NCBI GenBank assembly: GCA_043747555.1
Contig: JAYTOY010000070.1
Location: 5,505-69,504, forward strand
Length of the DNA stretch: 64,000 bases
Source of the DNA: JAYWDA01 sp043747555
GTDB lineage: Bacteria > Bdellovibrionota > Bdellovibrionia > Bdellovibrionales > Bdellovibrionaceae
Reading direction: 5' to 3'
Each line of letters begins with the position of its first letter. Position 1 is the stretch's first letter. The notes beneath the pieces were generated by a model. That model made no database searches. It worked only from the letters and a program-made list of their open reading frames with translations, and was not told the DNA's origin. The position numbers were made by a program, and so were the translations under genes. Positions 16,984-25,659 of this stretch are shown here, piece by piece.

Positions 16984-19900
16984 ATTTATAAAATTTATTC
17001 TGCTTCTAGGTTCGTTGGGCTTGTTTTCATGCAATCTGAAGACGGGCGAAGAGCCGCCTCCACAAAGTTTAGGACAACTGTCAGCCACAGCATGTATTTC
17101 AGATGCGTCAGAGTCTTTACGAAAATTTGCGCTAGGAGATGCAAAGGATCAAGAGGTTGGAGCCAGTTTTGATTGTTTGCATACGGCGATTCAGAAATTT
17201 AGCAAATATGTGCGTGGTCGTGATGAACAAAAATTCGATATTCGAGAGCTTGCCGAATTTGTTGAGAATTACTTTATCACTAAAGATGCATCGGGCTTGC
17301 CTTTGAATCGTATTTCTTCGGGTTTACAAACTGAATTGATGAGGATTAAACAACTATTTTTTGGCGGAAGTCTTCAATATGTGACCAGAGCCGAGCTCGC
17401 TTCCATTTCGCAATTGCTTTTGCAGCTGAAAGGCATGGCCGTTCAGGTTAATCCTTACATGAAGGTTTACACCTTAAACTGGAAAATTTCAAATGATCGC
17501 ACTGAAGATTCAAAATATTTCGAAGGCGCCAATCAGCAGCTGCAAGTTTTTGCTAAAGATCTTTCAACATTAATGACCTCAGATCATGAGCCTTATGAAT
17601 TTAAAAACTTCCTCGATTTTTTGACTCAAAGTTCGGGTTTTTATAATGAACAATGGGCTTTTATCAGTGACATCAATCGATATTTGCCGCTGGTTTATAA
17701 AGTAAAAAAAATTATTGCAGGTGGCTCTGAAGAATCGATCAGTCCTGGCCAGTGGAAAAGTTTTTTACTTCTTGGGGCAAGGTCTTACGTTCAATACAAT
17801 CGGTATTATTATTTTTTAAGTCATCCCATCGATTCAACTTCCAGTATTTCATTAAGCTATATCACTCGTGAGTTGGAAGATTTATTTTCAGTGTTTGAAG
17901 ACCTTGTTCGAGAAAAACCCACGTCAGAAACACGGCGAGACGGCCGACATCCTGGTCGGGGACATATCTCAAGGGCGGAGTTAGACGAGTTGCTAAAAGC
18001 CCTTTCCGAAGTTTGGCCCAAGTTTAAAATTTCAGAGGCTTTGGTCGATGAGGCCATGGTCGTTAAGCAGGTGCTTTTTGGGGGCCATCCAAATGATTGG
18101 TCCTCGGATGATTTTGCCAATGCAAAAAACAAGGTCAGCCAACTTAGGCCTTTACTTGAAAACTTTTTCCCCTATTTTTCGATTTACTCTTTGGCCTGGA
18201 ATCCTGAGAGGCTTGATGACGTGAAAGCGCAAGCCTATTTCAAGCAGGCCCAAGACAGTTTAAGCGAGGTGATGCTGCAATTCGGTGGTTTGCTGGAAGC
18301 TCCCTATACGCTTAGTCACTTATATCACTTAGTGAATGAATTTGAAAAATTATATCCTGCTCAAGTTGACTCCGAAAATTTAGATGACAGTTTGAAAAAA
18401 TATTTACCCTTATTCCAGAATATAAAAAATATGCTTTTTGAGGACCAAGGGGATCGGATCGACCAAAAAAACTGGCCCAAGTTCTTAAGTTTTAATAGCG
18501 ATCTGTATTCTTTTTATTTGAATTATCATTACTTTATTCGTGGCCGATCTTTAAAAGAACCCCGCGCTTTGTTTGCCATGCGATTTTTAGTAGAAAGCAG
18601 TATGGATGGTTTAGAGAAGTTAATGAAAATAAAATCGTCGCATGTCATTTCCGATCGCGAGCTGCTGGCCTTATCAGAGGAATTGCAAAAAATAAATGTG
18701 ATCTACCCAGAATTGAAAAAAAATACTTTATCAAAATTAATCACGGCAAGCTTACAATCAGTTTTTAATCCGCCGGAAAGACGTTTAAATGGAATTTTCC
18801 CTAATAATTTTGATCGCGAGAGTTTAGAGACACTACGGAATGAAGCTTATATTTGGATCGAGACCGAATTTTTTGTTAGAAATATTTTTTTAGGACCTAG
18901 CTCGGAAATCACATTTAGCCCTTTCGAACTTCAGCAGAAAATTGATGAGCGGTTAAGCGATCCGACGTTATCGATGACCTTAAAATTAGGATTGCTTGAA
19001 CTAAAGCGGGTGCTTTCAAGCCCTATCCCGTTGATCGTTGACAGCGAGATGCGCTTAGCTATCTCTGGTCGTTTGCGTCCGGACTACACAAGTGACTCGG
19101 TCTCTCGGCTGAATGCCACTCGAGCGGTTTCACGAATTCTGATGCGGGCTTACGGCACACCGCCGAAGTCGATCCCAGGCGAGTTTGATCGTTTAAGTAA
19201 AGATCAAGCTTTGAAGGCTTTTAATGAACTTAAATGGCCGGCTTTGGACTTAAAATATTTAGCCCCTGAGAACACTTCTTTTGTCGATTCGCGATTTTTA
19301 GAAGGTAATATTTTTGGACCGCAGGGTAACGGCGATAATTTTATAGGATTTTTAGAATTGTCGGACTTGTTAAATATGATTCTTTCCGGAACGACGCTAG
19401 ATTCCTTAATAAGACCTGAGCTGATGACCCAGTGTTTGCCCTCTGTTTTGAATCCAGAAACTTCAACTCAGTTAGATTATGATTGCCTTTATAAAGTTTA
19501 TCGAAAAAATCTATCCGTTATTTTTACCTCTGTGCCCGATTTTTTAAAATTCACCCAAGAAAATGATTCCTGTGAAGACGAGATTGTCTTTTTTAATCTG
19601 ATTAAAGCGGCGGGATACACGCCTAACGCACAGAAAAGAGTAAAGCTGGGCGAGGTCGCCCTGATCCCACACGTGATCCAATATCTTGAAATGACTTTTT
19701 CAAGATTCGACGCCAATCACGATGACAGATTAGATCGCATCGAAGCTGAAAAAGCGTTTCCAGTTTTTCAGCCTTTATTTAAAGACCTGGCCAAAGATTA
19801 TATTAAAAAAGGATTGATCTCAGAAAAAGATTTATTTCCCTTGTTCACTTTTGTTTTAAAAACAGGAAAAATTCCATCAGGACCCGTCGACTTTATTAAA

Positions 19901-20143
19901 TTTTTCGTTTGGAAGAATACAGCGCCTGAGCGTCGAAATTTTACCTCAGATCGTAATAAGTTGGCCTCTATTTTAGGAGTTGTTGCTGACCAGTCAGCGC
20001 CAAAGCCTGGCAAGGCTGCAGCGGCCCCGTCGGCGGATACAATGGCCGAGCATATTTCCAAACAATGTCGTCCCGCCACAGAAGTTTCAGTCACACCGAT
20101 TCCAGGCCACAGCCCGATTCTCATCGGGCGGGCACGACATTAA
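16973..20143 (+). CDS. Large EF-hand lipoprotein, cassette copy 1
   Basis: 1056-residue predicted lipoprotein with lipobox LGLFSC (C20). The body is mostly helical. A unit of about 240 residues occurs twice in tandem (about 88-327 and 332-565): IKQLFFGG at 125 matches VKQVLFGG at 364, and RYLPLVYKVKKI near 236 matches KYLPLFQNIKNM near 476. A canonical EF-hand loop, DANHDDRLDRIE, lies at 913-924. The paralogue at 48289-50649 has the unit once and two EF-like loops. It overlaps the barrel gene by 11 bases, so the pair probably acts together at the outer membrane. The C-terminal tail (PIPGHSPILIG) is encoded by hairpin and repeat DNA and may be a recent extension. Confidence 0.7.
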   Translation: MFSKFIKFILLLGSLGLFSCNLKTGEEPPPQSLGQLSATACISDASESLRKFALGDAKDQEVGASFDCLHTAIQKFSKYVRGRDEQKFDIRELAEFVENYFITKDASGLPLNRISSGLQTELMRIKQLFFGGSLQYVTRAELASISQLLLQLKGMAVQVNPYMKVYTLNWKISNDRTEDSKYFEGANQQLQVFAKDLSTLMTSDHEPYEFKNFLDFLTQSSGFYNEQWAFISDINRYLPLVYKVKKIIAGGSEESISPGQWKSFLLLGARSYVQYNRYYYFLSHPIDSTSSISLSYITRELEDLFSVFEDLVREKPTSETRRDGRHPGRGHISRAELDELLKALSEVWPKFKISEALVDEAMVVKQVLFGGHPNDWSSDDFANAKNKVSQLRPLLENFFPYFSIYSLAWNPERLDDVKAQAYFKQAQDSLSEVMLQFGGLLEAPYTLSHLYHLVNEFEKLYPAQVDSENLDDSLKKYLPLFQNIKNMLFEDQGDRIDQKNWPKFLSFNSDLYSFYLNYHYFIRGRSLKEPRALFAMRFLVESSMDGLEKLMKIKSSHVISDRELLALSEELQKINVIYPELKKNTLSKLITASLQSVFNPPERRLNGIFPNNFDRESLETLRNEAYIWIETEFFVRNIFLGPSSEITFSPFELQQKIDERLSDPTLSMTLKLGLLELKRVLSSPIPLIVDSEMRLAISGRLRPDYTSDSVSRLNATRAVSRILMRAYGTPPKSIPGEFDRLSKDQALKAFNELKWPALDLKYLAPENTSFVDSRFLEGNIFGPQGNGDNFIGFLELSDLLNMILSGTTLDSLIRPELMTQCLPSVLNPETSTQLDYDCLYKVYRKNLSVIFTSVPDFLKFTQENDSCEDEIVFFNLIKAAGYTPNAQKRVKLGEVALIPHVIQYLEMTFSRFDANHDDRLDRIEAEKAFPVFQPLFKDLAKDYIKKGLISEKDLFPLFTFVLKTGKIPSGPVDFIKFFVWKNTAPERRNFTSDRNKLASILGVVADQSAPKPGKAAAAPSADTMAEHISKQCRPATEVSVTPIPGHSPILIGRARH
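20112..20129. repeat. Hairpin in the 3' end of the lipoprotein gene
   Basis: GCCCGAT and ATCGGGC form a perfect seven-base stem with a TCTC loop inside the last codons of the 16973-20143 gene, directly before the 17-base direct repeat. There is no T run, so it is not a standard terminator. Confidence 0.5.
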
Positions 20144-20345
20144 GCGGCACTTCATTTTGCGTGCTTCAAATCGGGCGTCGAAAAAGATCAGTTTCCCTAG
20201 AGGCTTATCCTCTCCTTGCGGGCTTTCGAATTCCATAGGAATTCGAAAGGAAACAACGAACCACTTAACCCACTAGAATAAAGAAATAATCTTGAGGCGT
20301 TAAGCTGCCCTAACCACACTCAAAGTAAGGCGGGCACGACATTAA
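20127..20345. repeat. 17-base direct repeats bracketing a 185-base non-coding segment
   Basis: GGCGGGCACGACATTAA occurs at 20127-20143 and again at 20329-20345, exactly. The first copy contains the stop codon of the plus-strand lipoprotein gene, the second contains the stop of the minus-strand lipoprotein gene. Between them lies a strong hairpin (20223-20249). No open frame of note, transposase or tRNA is inside. It may be the scar of an insertion or a small mobile or recombination unit. Confidence 0.6.
20223..20249. repeat. Perfect 12-base inverted repeat
   Basis: CTTTCGAATTCC, loop ATA, GGAATTCGAAAG: a perfect 12-pair hairpin in the gap between two convergent lipoprotein genes. Neither strand has a T run after it. 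It could be a bidirectional stop for RNA polymerase, an RNA-stability element or a protein-binding site. Confidence 0.6.
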
Positions 20346-21004
20346 AGAGCGTTTTCTCGGGGAGTGACAGACTCACGGCGCTGAGCTTTTGAAATACGGC
20401 CTTTGATCATTAAGACGCCGCCATGAATGCCGCCGTCCAAATTGGAATTTGCTAACGTCCCATTGCGAAGGTCGCCGGCGCGCTTGCTATCGAAAAAGAA
20501 AGGAGTGCCAGCAACAGCATTTCCTTGATAAATCATCACACGGACTGAACTGCCCTGGGCATGAAAATCAACAGTCAGATCCAAGGGCGCCGGGGATAAA
20601 GAATCTAGGCGACGCTCTAAAATAGGATTCGTTCCTGTGTTATTAATTTCAATTGTTCCCACAAGCTGAGGCCCACTGCGATTGAGTTTAAGATGAACTC
20701 CGTCTGATAAGTTGGGATTTTTTGCAAACATAACTAGTTCAATACTAGAGTCGGCTTCATCCAGGGCGCCCCCCAGATCAGTCCCTAAGGACACCTGCGA
20801 CGATGATATCGTTTTTAGGAATCGAATGCCACCAGTTCCGATGTATTCGCCGTTTGGTTTTTCTTGGACAGAGCCCCAAGTGGAAGCTTCCTCGACGCCA
20901 ACTTTAATTTCGTCACTTTTTGTAACGCGGCCGCAGCCTGCAGAAATCAGAAAAGGTAAAACAAAGGAAAATATTAAGGCCGATTTTAGAAAGTATTTTT
21001 CCAC
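20342..21004 (-). CDS. Predicted lipoprotein of unknown function
   Basis: 220 residues with a lipoprotein signal peptide, lipobox LISAGC (C24). The mature part is beta-rich and hydrophilic and shows no recognised domain. The GTG start at 21004 lies inside the end of dcd (19-base overlap), with GGAG eight bases upstream, so translation is probably coupled to dcd. The last codons fall in one of the 17-base direct repeats. It is last in a probable rpmG-dcd-lipoprotein unit. Confidence 0.6.
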   Translation of the reverse strand: MEKYFLKSALIFSFVLPFLISAGCGRVTKSDEIKVGVEEASTWGSVQEKPNGEYIGTGGIRFLKTISSSQVSLGTDLGGALDEADSSIELVMFAKNPNLSDGVHLKLNRSGPQLVGTIEINNTGTNPILERRLDSLSPAPLDLTVDFHAQGSSVRVMIYQGNAVAGTPFFFDSKRAGDLRNGTLANSNLDGGIHGGVLMIKGRISKAQRRESVTPRENAL

Positions 21005-21522
21005 ATCATTGACTCCACTGGGAGAGGTTTCACTTCATTGTACTTTGCATTGAGCTTTTCGCCGTAAGGAACCAAAAGATCTCCACTGATTTCAAAATAG
21101 ATCAGCTGGCCAATCGGCATTCCTGGATAAACCCGAACCGGTTTTTTCACAGAAATTTCTAGTGTCCAATAGTTGCAAAACCCAACGTCCCCTTTGCCTG
21201 CGGTGGCGTGAATATCGATTCCCAGTCTCCCGACACTCGACTTACCCTCAAGAAATGGAACATGCTTGTGAGTTTCAGTGTATTCCATGGTGACGCCAAG
21301 ATAAAAGTTATCAGGCGTCAAAACATGACCCTCGGGGGACATTTCAAAGGTTTCGATGCGATTGTGTTTTTTTGAATCAAGAACGGAATCGACGTAAATT
21401 CCTAAGGTTTTGCCAAGATGGACGTCGTAAGAGTTCGATCCTAGACAATCGCGTTGGTAGGGCTCAATTTTAATAGAGCCCTTTTCCATCGATTCAAGGA
21501 TCTTTTTATCCGTTAAAATCAT
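20986..21522 (-). CDS. dcd: dCTP deaminase
   Basis: Deaminates dCTP to dUTP for thymidylate synthesis; trimeric dUTPase-like fold. The 178-residue protein has GSNSYDVHLG at 28-37, the active-site block EGKSSVGRLGIDIHATAG (from residue 92) and the WTLEI segment holding the likely catalytic Glu (E122). Some family members also hydrolyse dUTP; this cannot be decided here. It starts six bases after the rpmG stop and overlaps the following lipoprotein gene. Confidence 0.9.
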   Translation of the reverse strand: MILTDKKILESMEKGSIKIEPYQRDCLGSNSYDVHLGKTLGIYVDSVLDSKKHNRIETFEMSPEGHVLTPDNFYLGVTMEYTETHKHVPFLEGKSSVGRLGIDIHATAGKGDVGFCNYWTLEISVKKPVRVYPGMPIGQLIYFEISGDLLVPYGEKLNAKYNEVKPLPVESMMWKNTF

Positions 21523-21527
21523 CCAGG

Positions 21528-21707
21528 TTACTTAGTTTCACGATGAACAGTGTGCTTCTGAAGATTTGGATTGTACTTCTTCTTCTCCATGCGACCTGGA
21601 GTCTTGGTTTTGTTTTTAGTCGTCGTATAACGCGATACGGGCTTGCCAGCTGCTTTAGCTTCAGTGCATTCCAAAGTAACGATAATACGACCTGATTTTT
21701 TTGCCAT
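21528..21707 (-). CDS. rpmG: Ribosomal protein bL33
   Basis: Small 59-residue protein beginning MAKKSGRIIVTLECTEA and containing YTTTKNKTKTPGRMEKKKYN, the bL33 pattern, ending near KHTVHRETK. Only one Cys (C14) is present, so this is a zinc-free form lacking the two CxxC pairs. The ribosome site AGGGAG is optimally placed upstream of the ATG at 21707. It is followed by dcd after five bases on the same strand, so the three genes rpmG, dcd and the lipoprotein likely share a transcript. Confidence 0.93.
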   Translation of the reverse strand: MAKKSGRIIVTLECTEAKAAGKPVSRYTTTKNKTKTPGRMEKKKYNPNLQKHTVHRETK

Positions 21708-21808
21708 GATAATTCTCCCTCACACTTCTATGGTGGACTTTTGCGCCTCCCATGAGTATTGAAGAGGGAAGCTATCAAAAGTGAGCTTAAACATCAAGGG
21801 GGATCCTG

Positions 21809-22672
21809 GTGAAAAATTTGGTTTTTTTCGGTTTGATGTTACTTGGGCTCTCTGCGGGAGCGGTTCCCGGCGGACTTTTCTCTGGCAAAACTCAGGCAAG
21901 CGTGGTTTTGGATGATGCTCTGGGGAATGTGAAGCCTGGCTCGGTGGTGATTATTGGGGAAAATCATGGGCTTAAGACCCACCAAGCCCAGCAACTAGCA
22001 ATTTTGCAAATTTTAACTTACGCAGGATTGAAAATTTCCGTGGGAATGGAGTTTTTTGCTTATCCCGACCAACCCCTGGTGAATCGTTATCGTTCGGGCC
22101 GAATGGATGAAGAGGATTTCTTAAAAGCCATCGGCTGGGGCAGTTTAGATTTTTCGTATTACCGGGATCAAGTGACCTATCCTGATAAAACAATCGGCGG
22201 CAAGACAGTCGCGTTGAATGCGCCTCGTTCGCTCACAGGAAAAATTGCCAAAACGGGGATTGAGTCTTTAACTCCAGAAGAATTTCAGCTTTTGCCTCCA
22301 AACTTTACGTTGGGACAAGAATCTTATAAAACTCGATTTACAGAAAATGTGCCGCACCAAATGCCAGTCGCAGATATGGACCGTCTTTTCACGGCTCAAA
22401 GCGTGTGGGATGATACAATGGCTTGGCGAGCGAAAGAATTTTTGGATAAGCACCCTAAGCAAGTTTTGGTGATCATTGTTGGAGAATTTCACGTGCAGTA
22501 TGGCGGCGGCCTTCCGGATCGCCTTAAGGCCCGTGGGGTGTCATCAGTGCTGACTTTCTCGCAGATCGATACTCGAGACTTCAGTGATAGTGATTTACCG
22601 CAGCTCATTGCACCATCCCCTCGGGATGGTCTACGAGCTGATTATTTATGGTTAGCTCCTGCTGAAGAGTAG
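21809..22672 (+). CDS. ChaN-family (DUF399) haem-associated protein, secreted
   Basis: 287-residue exported protein of the ChaN/Tiki-like family, linked in other bacteria to haem binding and iron uptake. Features: signal peptide about 1-18, VVIIGENHGLKTHQAQQ near 46-62, GMEFFAYPDQ near 78, ALNAPRS near 133, QSVWDDTMAWR near 203 and IVGEFHVQYGGGLPDRL near 228. The lipobox of many ChaN proteins is absent, so it is probably a soluble periplasmic protein. The GTG at 21809 is preceded by AAGGGGG. It is divergent from rpmG. Confidence 0.78.
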   Translation: MKNLVFFGLMLLGLSAGAVPGGLFSGKTQASVVLDDALGNVKPGSVVIIGENHGLKTHQAQQLAILQILTYAGLKISVGMEFFAYPDQPLVNRYRSGRMDEEDFLKAIGWGSLDFSYYRDQVTYPDKTIGGKTVALNAPRSLTGKIAKTGIESLTPEEFQLLPPNFTLGQESYKTRFTENVPHQMPVADMDRLFTAQSVWDDTMAWRAKEFLDKHPKQVLVIIVGEFHVQYGGGLPDRLKARGVSSVLTFSQIDTRDFSDSDLPQLIAPSPRDGLRADYLWLAPAEE

Positions 22673-22682
22673 GATTTGGTCA

Positions 22683-22710
22683 CTTAGGTCCGGGACCGGC
22701 TTAGGTCCGG
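22683..22710. repeat. Short direct repeat with palindromic core
   Basis: CTTAGGTCCGG occurs at 22683-22693 and 22700-22710. Between and within the copies, GGTC-CGG-GACC and GTCCGGAC add dyad symmetry. It lies between the ChaN gene and cheY-like gene and may be an operator or a weak terminator. Confidence 0.4.
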
Positions 22711-22778
22711 ACAAGCCTTAAAAAAAATTGAGTCTGTCGGTGGGTTCTCTACAATAAGGCAATAGCGCCGGAGGCCCC

Positions 22779-23183
22779 ATGTTCCCTTTAGAAACTCGAA
22801 TACTTGTCATTGATGATATGCCGTCCATTCGAGATCTAGTGAAGAATCATTTAAAAGCGATTGGCTATAAAAACTTATTTGAGGCTGGCGACGGGGACCA
22901 AGGCCATAAAATGTTGATTCACCAAAAAAATGCTGGAAATCCAGTGCAGCTGGTGATTTCGGATTGGAATATGCCAGTCATGAACGGCTTAGATCTTTTA
23001 AAGATGCTGCGTAAAACATCGGAATGGCAAAACCTCCCCTTTGTCATCTTAACTTCTGAAGCAGAGCGAGAACAAGTGACAGAAGCTATTCTGGCAGGTG
23101 TCTCGCAATATGTAGTGAAGCCTTTTGCCGGAAAGATTTTTGAAGATAAATTAAAAGCAGCTTGGCAGAAACATAATAAATAG
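22779..23183 (+). CDS. CheY-like single-domain response regulator
   Basis: 134-residue receiver domain with every key residue: acidic pair D12-D13, phospho-acceptor D62 in VISDWNMP, T92, and K114 in VVKPF. There is no output domain. The GGAGG site lies just upstream of the ATG. It resembles chemotaxis CheY. A CheA-like kinase with an Hpt domain is encoded 500 bases away on the other strand and could be its phosphodonor (inference from proximity). Confidence 0.9.
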   Translation: MFPLETRILVIDDMPSIRDLVKNHLKAIGYKNLFEAGDGDQGHKMLIHQKNAGNPVQLVISDWNMPVMNGLDLLKMLRKTSEWQNLPFVILTSEAEREQVTEAILAGVSQYVVKPFAGKIFEDKLKAAWQKHNK

Positions 23184-23191
23184 GTCCCGTT

Positions 23192-23665
23192 TTAAAGTCC
23201 GGCTGCGGAGTATGTCATTGTGAACCTTCCATCCTGAGCTTCGATTTTAAAAAGTCTATCAGTGGAAACAAATTTAAATTCACCGTCTTTCATAAAAAAC
23301 TTGTCGCTCAACTCTATGGCAGAGGGTCCTTCTACATGAAACTGAACTCTTCTTTGAATCAAATCTGTTTGCGTGTTCGGACCATTCTGTAAAATAATCG
23401 TACATTCATAAGATGTGTTACGTAGACCGCAGACAAAATTTAATTTTTGATCCGCTGAAACAATCGCTTTACCCGGGCCAATGAAGGAATTTTTAATCGG
23501 AACATTCATAGCGTGATAAAGATCTTTCGTATCGTTATCAGAAATTCCTGACAAGTCTTTTGGCCCCAGCTGAATCATTGTCTGCAGGCCAAAAAAACGG
23601 GCGGTGGTGGCGGCTTCTATGTGCGGAGCTAAAATAAGGCTAATGTAAAAAATAAAAGACTTCAT
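23192..23665 (-). CDS. Small secreted protein of unknown function
   Basis: 157 residues with a signal peptide (about 1-18, APHIEA) and a beta-rich mature part. Two Cys residues in FVCGLRNTSYECTI could form a disulfide. No family recognised. It converges on the CheY-like gene with an eight-base gap and follows the sensor kinase gene by 44 bases on the same strand, so it might be last in that operon. Confidence 0.5.
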   Translation of the reverse strand: MKSFIFYISLILAPHIEAATTARFFGLQTMIQLGPKDLSGISDNDTKDLYHAMNVPIKNSFIGPGKAIVSADQKLNFVCGLRNTSYECTIILQNGPNTQTDLIQRRVQFHVEGPSAIELSDKFFMKDGEFKFVSTDRLFKIEAQDGRFTMTYSAAGL

Positions 23666-23709
23666 GAATCAAATTTAGGCCGGGATAAAACAATGTCAAG
23701 CCGACAATA

Positions 23710-25659
23710 TTATGCGACACCCAAAAGGGGCGGCTTTGCAGGGCTTTTTTGTTCCTGTAAGTACGGCACTTCGATGGTGAGTGTGGTTCCTTGCCCCATC
23801 ACCGAATCAACCCATGCAGTACCACCTAATGTCAGAGCAGAAATCAAAATAGCATCCATTCCAACGCCGCGACCTGAAGTTTCAGTAGCGACTGCTTTTG
23901 TCGAAAATTCTGTGTCAAAAACTCGTTGAATCACTTCATGATCAGATTCTGTGACGGTAGCAATGCCTTTTTCCATCAGTTTACTGCGAATCTTGACGGG
24001 ATCAATGCCGCCGCCATCATCGGTGATTTTTATTTGTAAAATTGAGGTCGGAAGATGTATTAAATTAAATTCAACTGAGATCTGCCCGGACTCTGGCTTT
24101 CCAGAGGCTTGCCGAACTTCAGGAGCTTCAATGCCATGGTCAACTGCATTTCTAAAAGCATGGACAAGACAAGACAGCAAAGGAGAATAAATTTCTGGAA
24201 GAATCCGAAGTTCGCCATTGACGATTTGAAGTTCATTGATTTTTTTCTGTTCACTTTCGGCCACGGTTTGAATCAGTTCTTTAAAGGGCTCAAAAAACAT
24301 AGAGATCGGTTCCATCATATATTTTTTTAAAAGATCGTCGGCCTTATCTTGGCCTTGGCTCCATTTTGAAATTCGATGACTTAAACCGATAATTTCTGAG
24401 ATTGGTAGTTCCACGGTTCGTTCGTCAGAAATTCCTTTGTCACCCCAGATATTTTTTGTGTCTTTAATAAATTCTTGGAATGAGCTTTGGATTTCCTGGC
24501 ATTTTTCTTTGAGGGGCGCAGCTTGTTCTAAAAAGTGCTGACCTTTGGCATCGGCTAAAACTTGCTCGGCTTGATGACATAATTGTGCTGTCTTTATGAC
24601 TGAAAATGAAGCGCTGCCACCCTTGACTGTGTGTAGGACTCGAAAGATCTCATCGCGGCTCCAGTCTTTAATGGGTTGTTCAAGATGATTTGTTAATTTT
24701 GTTAACATCGTTTGCGCTTCGCGGATAAAGCCTGAAACTTCTTTTTTATTTTTAACTAATTTAATAATGAGGCGAGCGTGCTCACGATCAAGCTCGGCTT
24801 GTTTTTTGGCCTCAACTAAGGATGTGATATCGGAGGCGACAACAACCACTCCATCGATGACCCCTGTGTCTGCGCGTAGTGGAAAGTACTCAATAAAAAT
24901 TGATTTTCCTTCGCTGTGCGGAAAAGATGGAGGACCTAAGGGGGCTAAATCTTCAAAGGGGAGCATCTCTGAAAACAGAGTTGTCATCCACTTTTTAAGA
25001 CCCTCAACTTTATTTTCTGGCATTCGAAGAACGTCCCAGATGGGTTGTCCTGCCGGCGCACATTCCAGGACACTTTGACAAGCCTGTGAGGTCGTTTCAA
25101 AACATTTCCCATCGGCGCCAAAAATTAAAAACCCTTGATGTAAGCTATCTAAAAGCGCTTTCATTTGCAGGTTCAAACGGGTGACTTCCTGGGTTCTGGC
25201 TTCGACCATTTTCTCTAAATTTTTACTGTACTGTTCTAATTCCCCTTGAGCTTTTTTAAGGTCGTTAATATAACCTTCCTTTTGCTCTAGCTCACCACGG
25301 TATTTATGTTGCAAGCGCTCTTCAAGGGTCACATCACGAACATAAACAATCCAGTGTCGATCGGGATCAGCTGGAGAAAATTTTCGACATGTCAGTTGAA
25401 CACGGCCGGTTTGTCCTTCTTGATTGGTGAAGTTAACCTCTTTATAGGTCGTTGGATCAATAATTGACCCCAGCTTTTCACACCAGTCGACTTTTTCACT
25501 GAAGGTTAACAATTCATGGAATCTAAATTTTTGAGCCTTCCGAAAGGGCATCCCACAGAGGAGAAGGGCCGTTTCATTAGCGTAAATAATTTTCCCACTT
25601 TCCTCTAAAATAAAAAGTGGTTCTAATAAGGTGTCAAACTGGCTGTAGTCAAAACTCAT
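23710..25659 (-). CDS. PAS-PAS-Hpt-histidine kinase, CheA-like
   Basis: 649-residue cytoplasmic kinase. Order: PAS-like domain about 5-115; coiled coil about 120-170 (ELEQYSKNLEKMVEARTQE); second PAS-like domain about 170-285; Hpt domain with phospho-His H343 in VLHTVKGGSASF; CheA-type ATPase with the N-box HAFRNAVDHGIE, DDGGGID and the SGRGVGMD box. There is no CheW-like C-terminal domain and no receiver, so it is a CheA-type kinase detached from chemoreceptor arrays. The ATG at 25659 forms an ATGA overlap with the FecR-domain gene and has GAGG upstream; a longer frame from 25713 is possible but lacks this. Translational coupling to the FecR-domain protein suggests a shared pathway. Confidence 0.85.
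   Translation of the reverse strand: MSFDYSQFDTLLEPLFILEESGKIIYANETALLLCGMPFRKAQKFRFHELLTFSEKVDWCEKLGSIIDPTTYKEVNFTNQEGQTGRVQLTCRKFSPADPDRHWIVYVRDVTLEERLQHKYRGELEQKEGYINDLKKAQGELEQYSKNLEKMVEARTQEVTRLNLQMKALLDSLHQGFLIFGADGKCFETTSQACQSVLECAPAGQPIWDVLRMPENKVEGLKKWMTTLFSEMLPFEDLAPLGPPSFPHSEGKSIFIEYFPLRADTGVIDGVVVVASDITSLVEAKKQAELDREHARLIIKLVKNKKEVSGFIREAQTMLTKLTNHLEQPIKDWSRDEIFRVLHTVKGGSASFSVIKTAQLCHQAEQVLADAKGQHFLEQAAPLKEKCQEIQSSFQEFIKDTKNIWGDKGISDERTVELPISEIIGLSHRISKWSQGQDKADDLLKKYMMEPISMFFEPFKELIQTVAESEQKKINELQIVNGELRILPEIYSPLLSCLVHAFRNAVDHGIEAPEVRQASGKPESGQISVEFNLIHLPTSILQIKITDDGGGIDPVKIRSKLMEKGIATVTESDHEVIQRVFDTEFSTKAVATETSGRGVGMDAILISALTLGGTAWVDSVMGQGTTLTIEVPYLQEQKSPAKPPLLGVA

Noticed and set aside
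19980..20276. 98-codon frame crossing the end of the lipoprotein gene into the repeat region
   Set aside because: It starts inside the lipoprotein gene, lacks a ribosome site and covers hairpin DNA; more likely non-coding.
20127..20345. Insertion sequence or integrated element between the direct repeats
   Set aside because: No transposase, integrase or tRNA gene and no terminal inverted repeats; reported instead as direct repeats of unknown origin.
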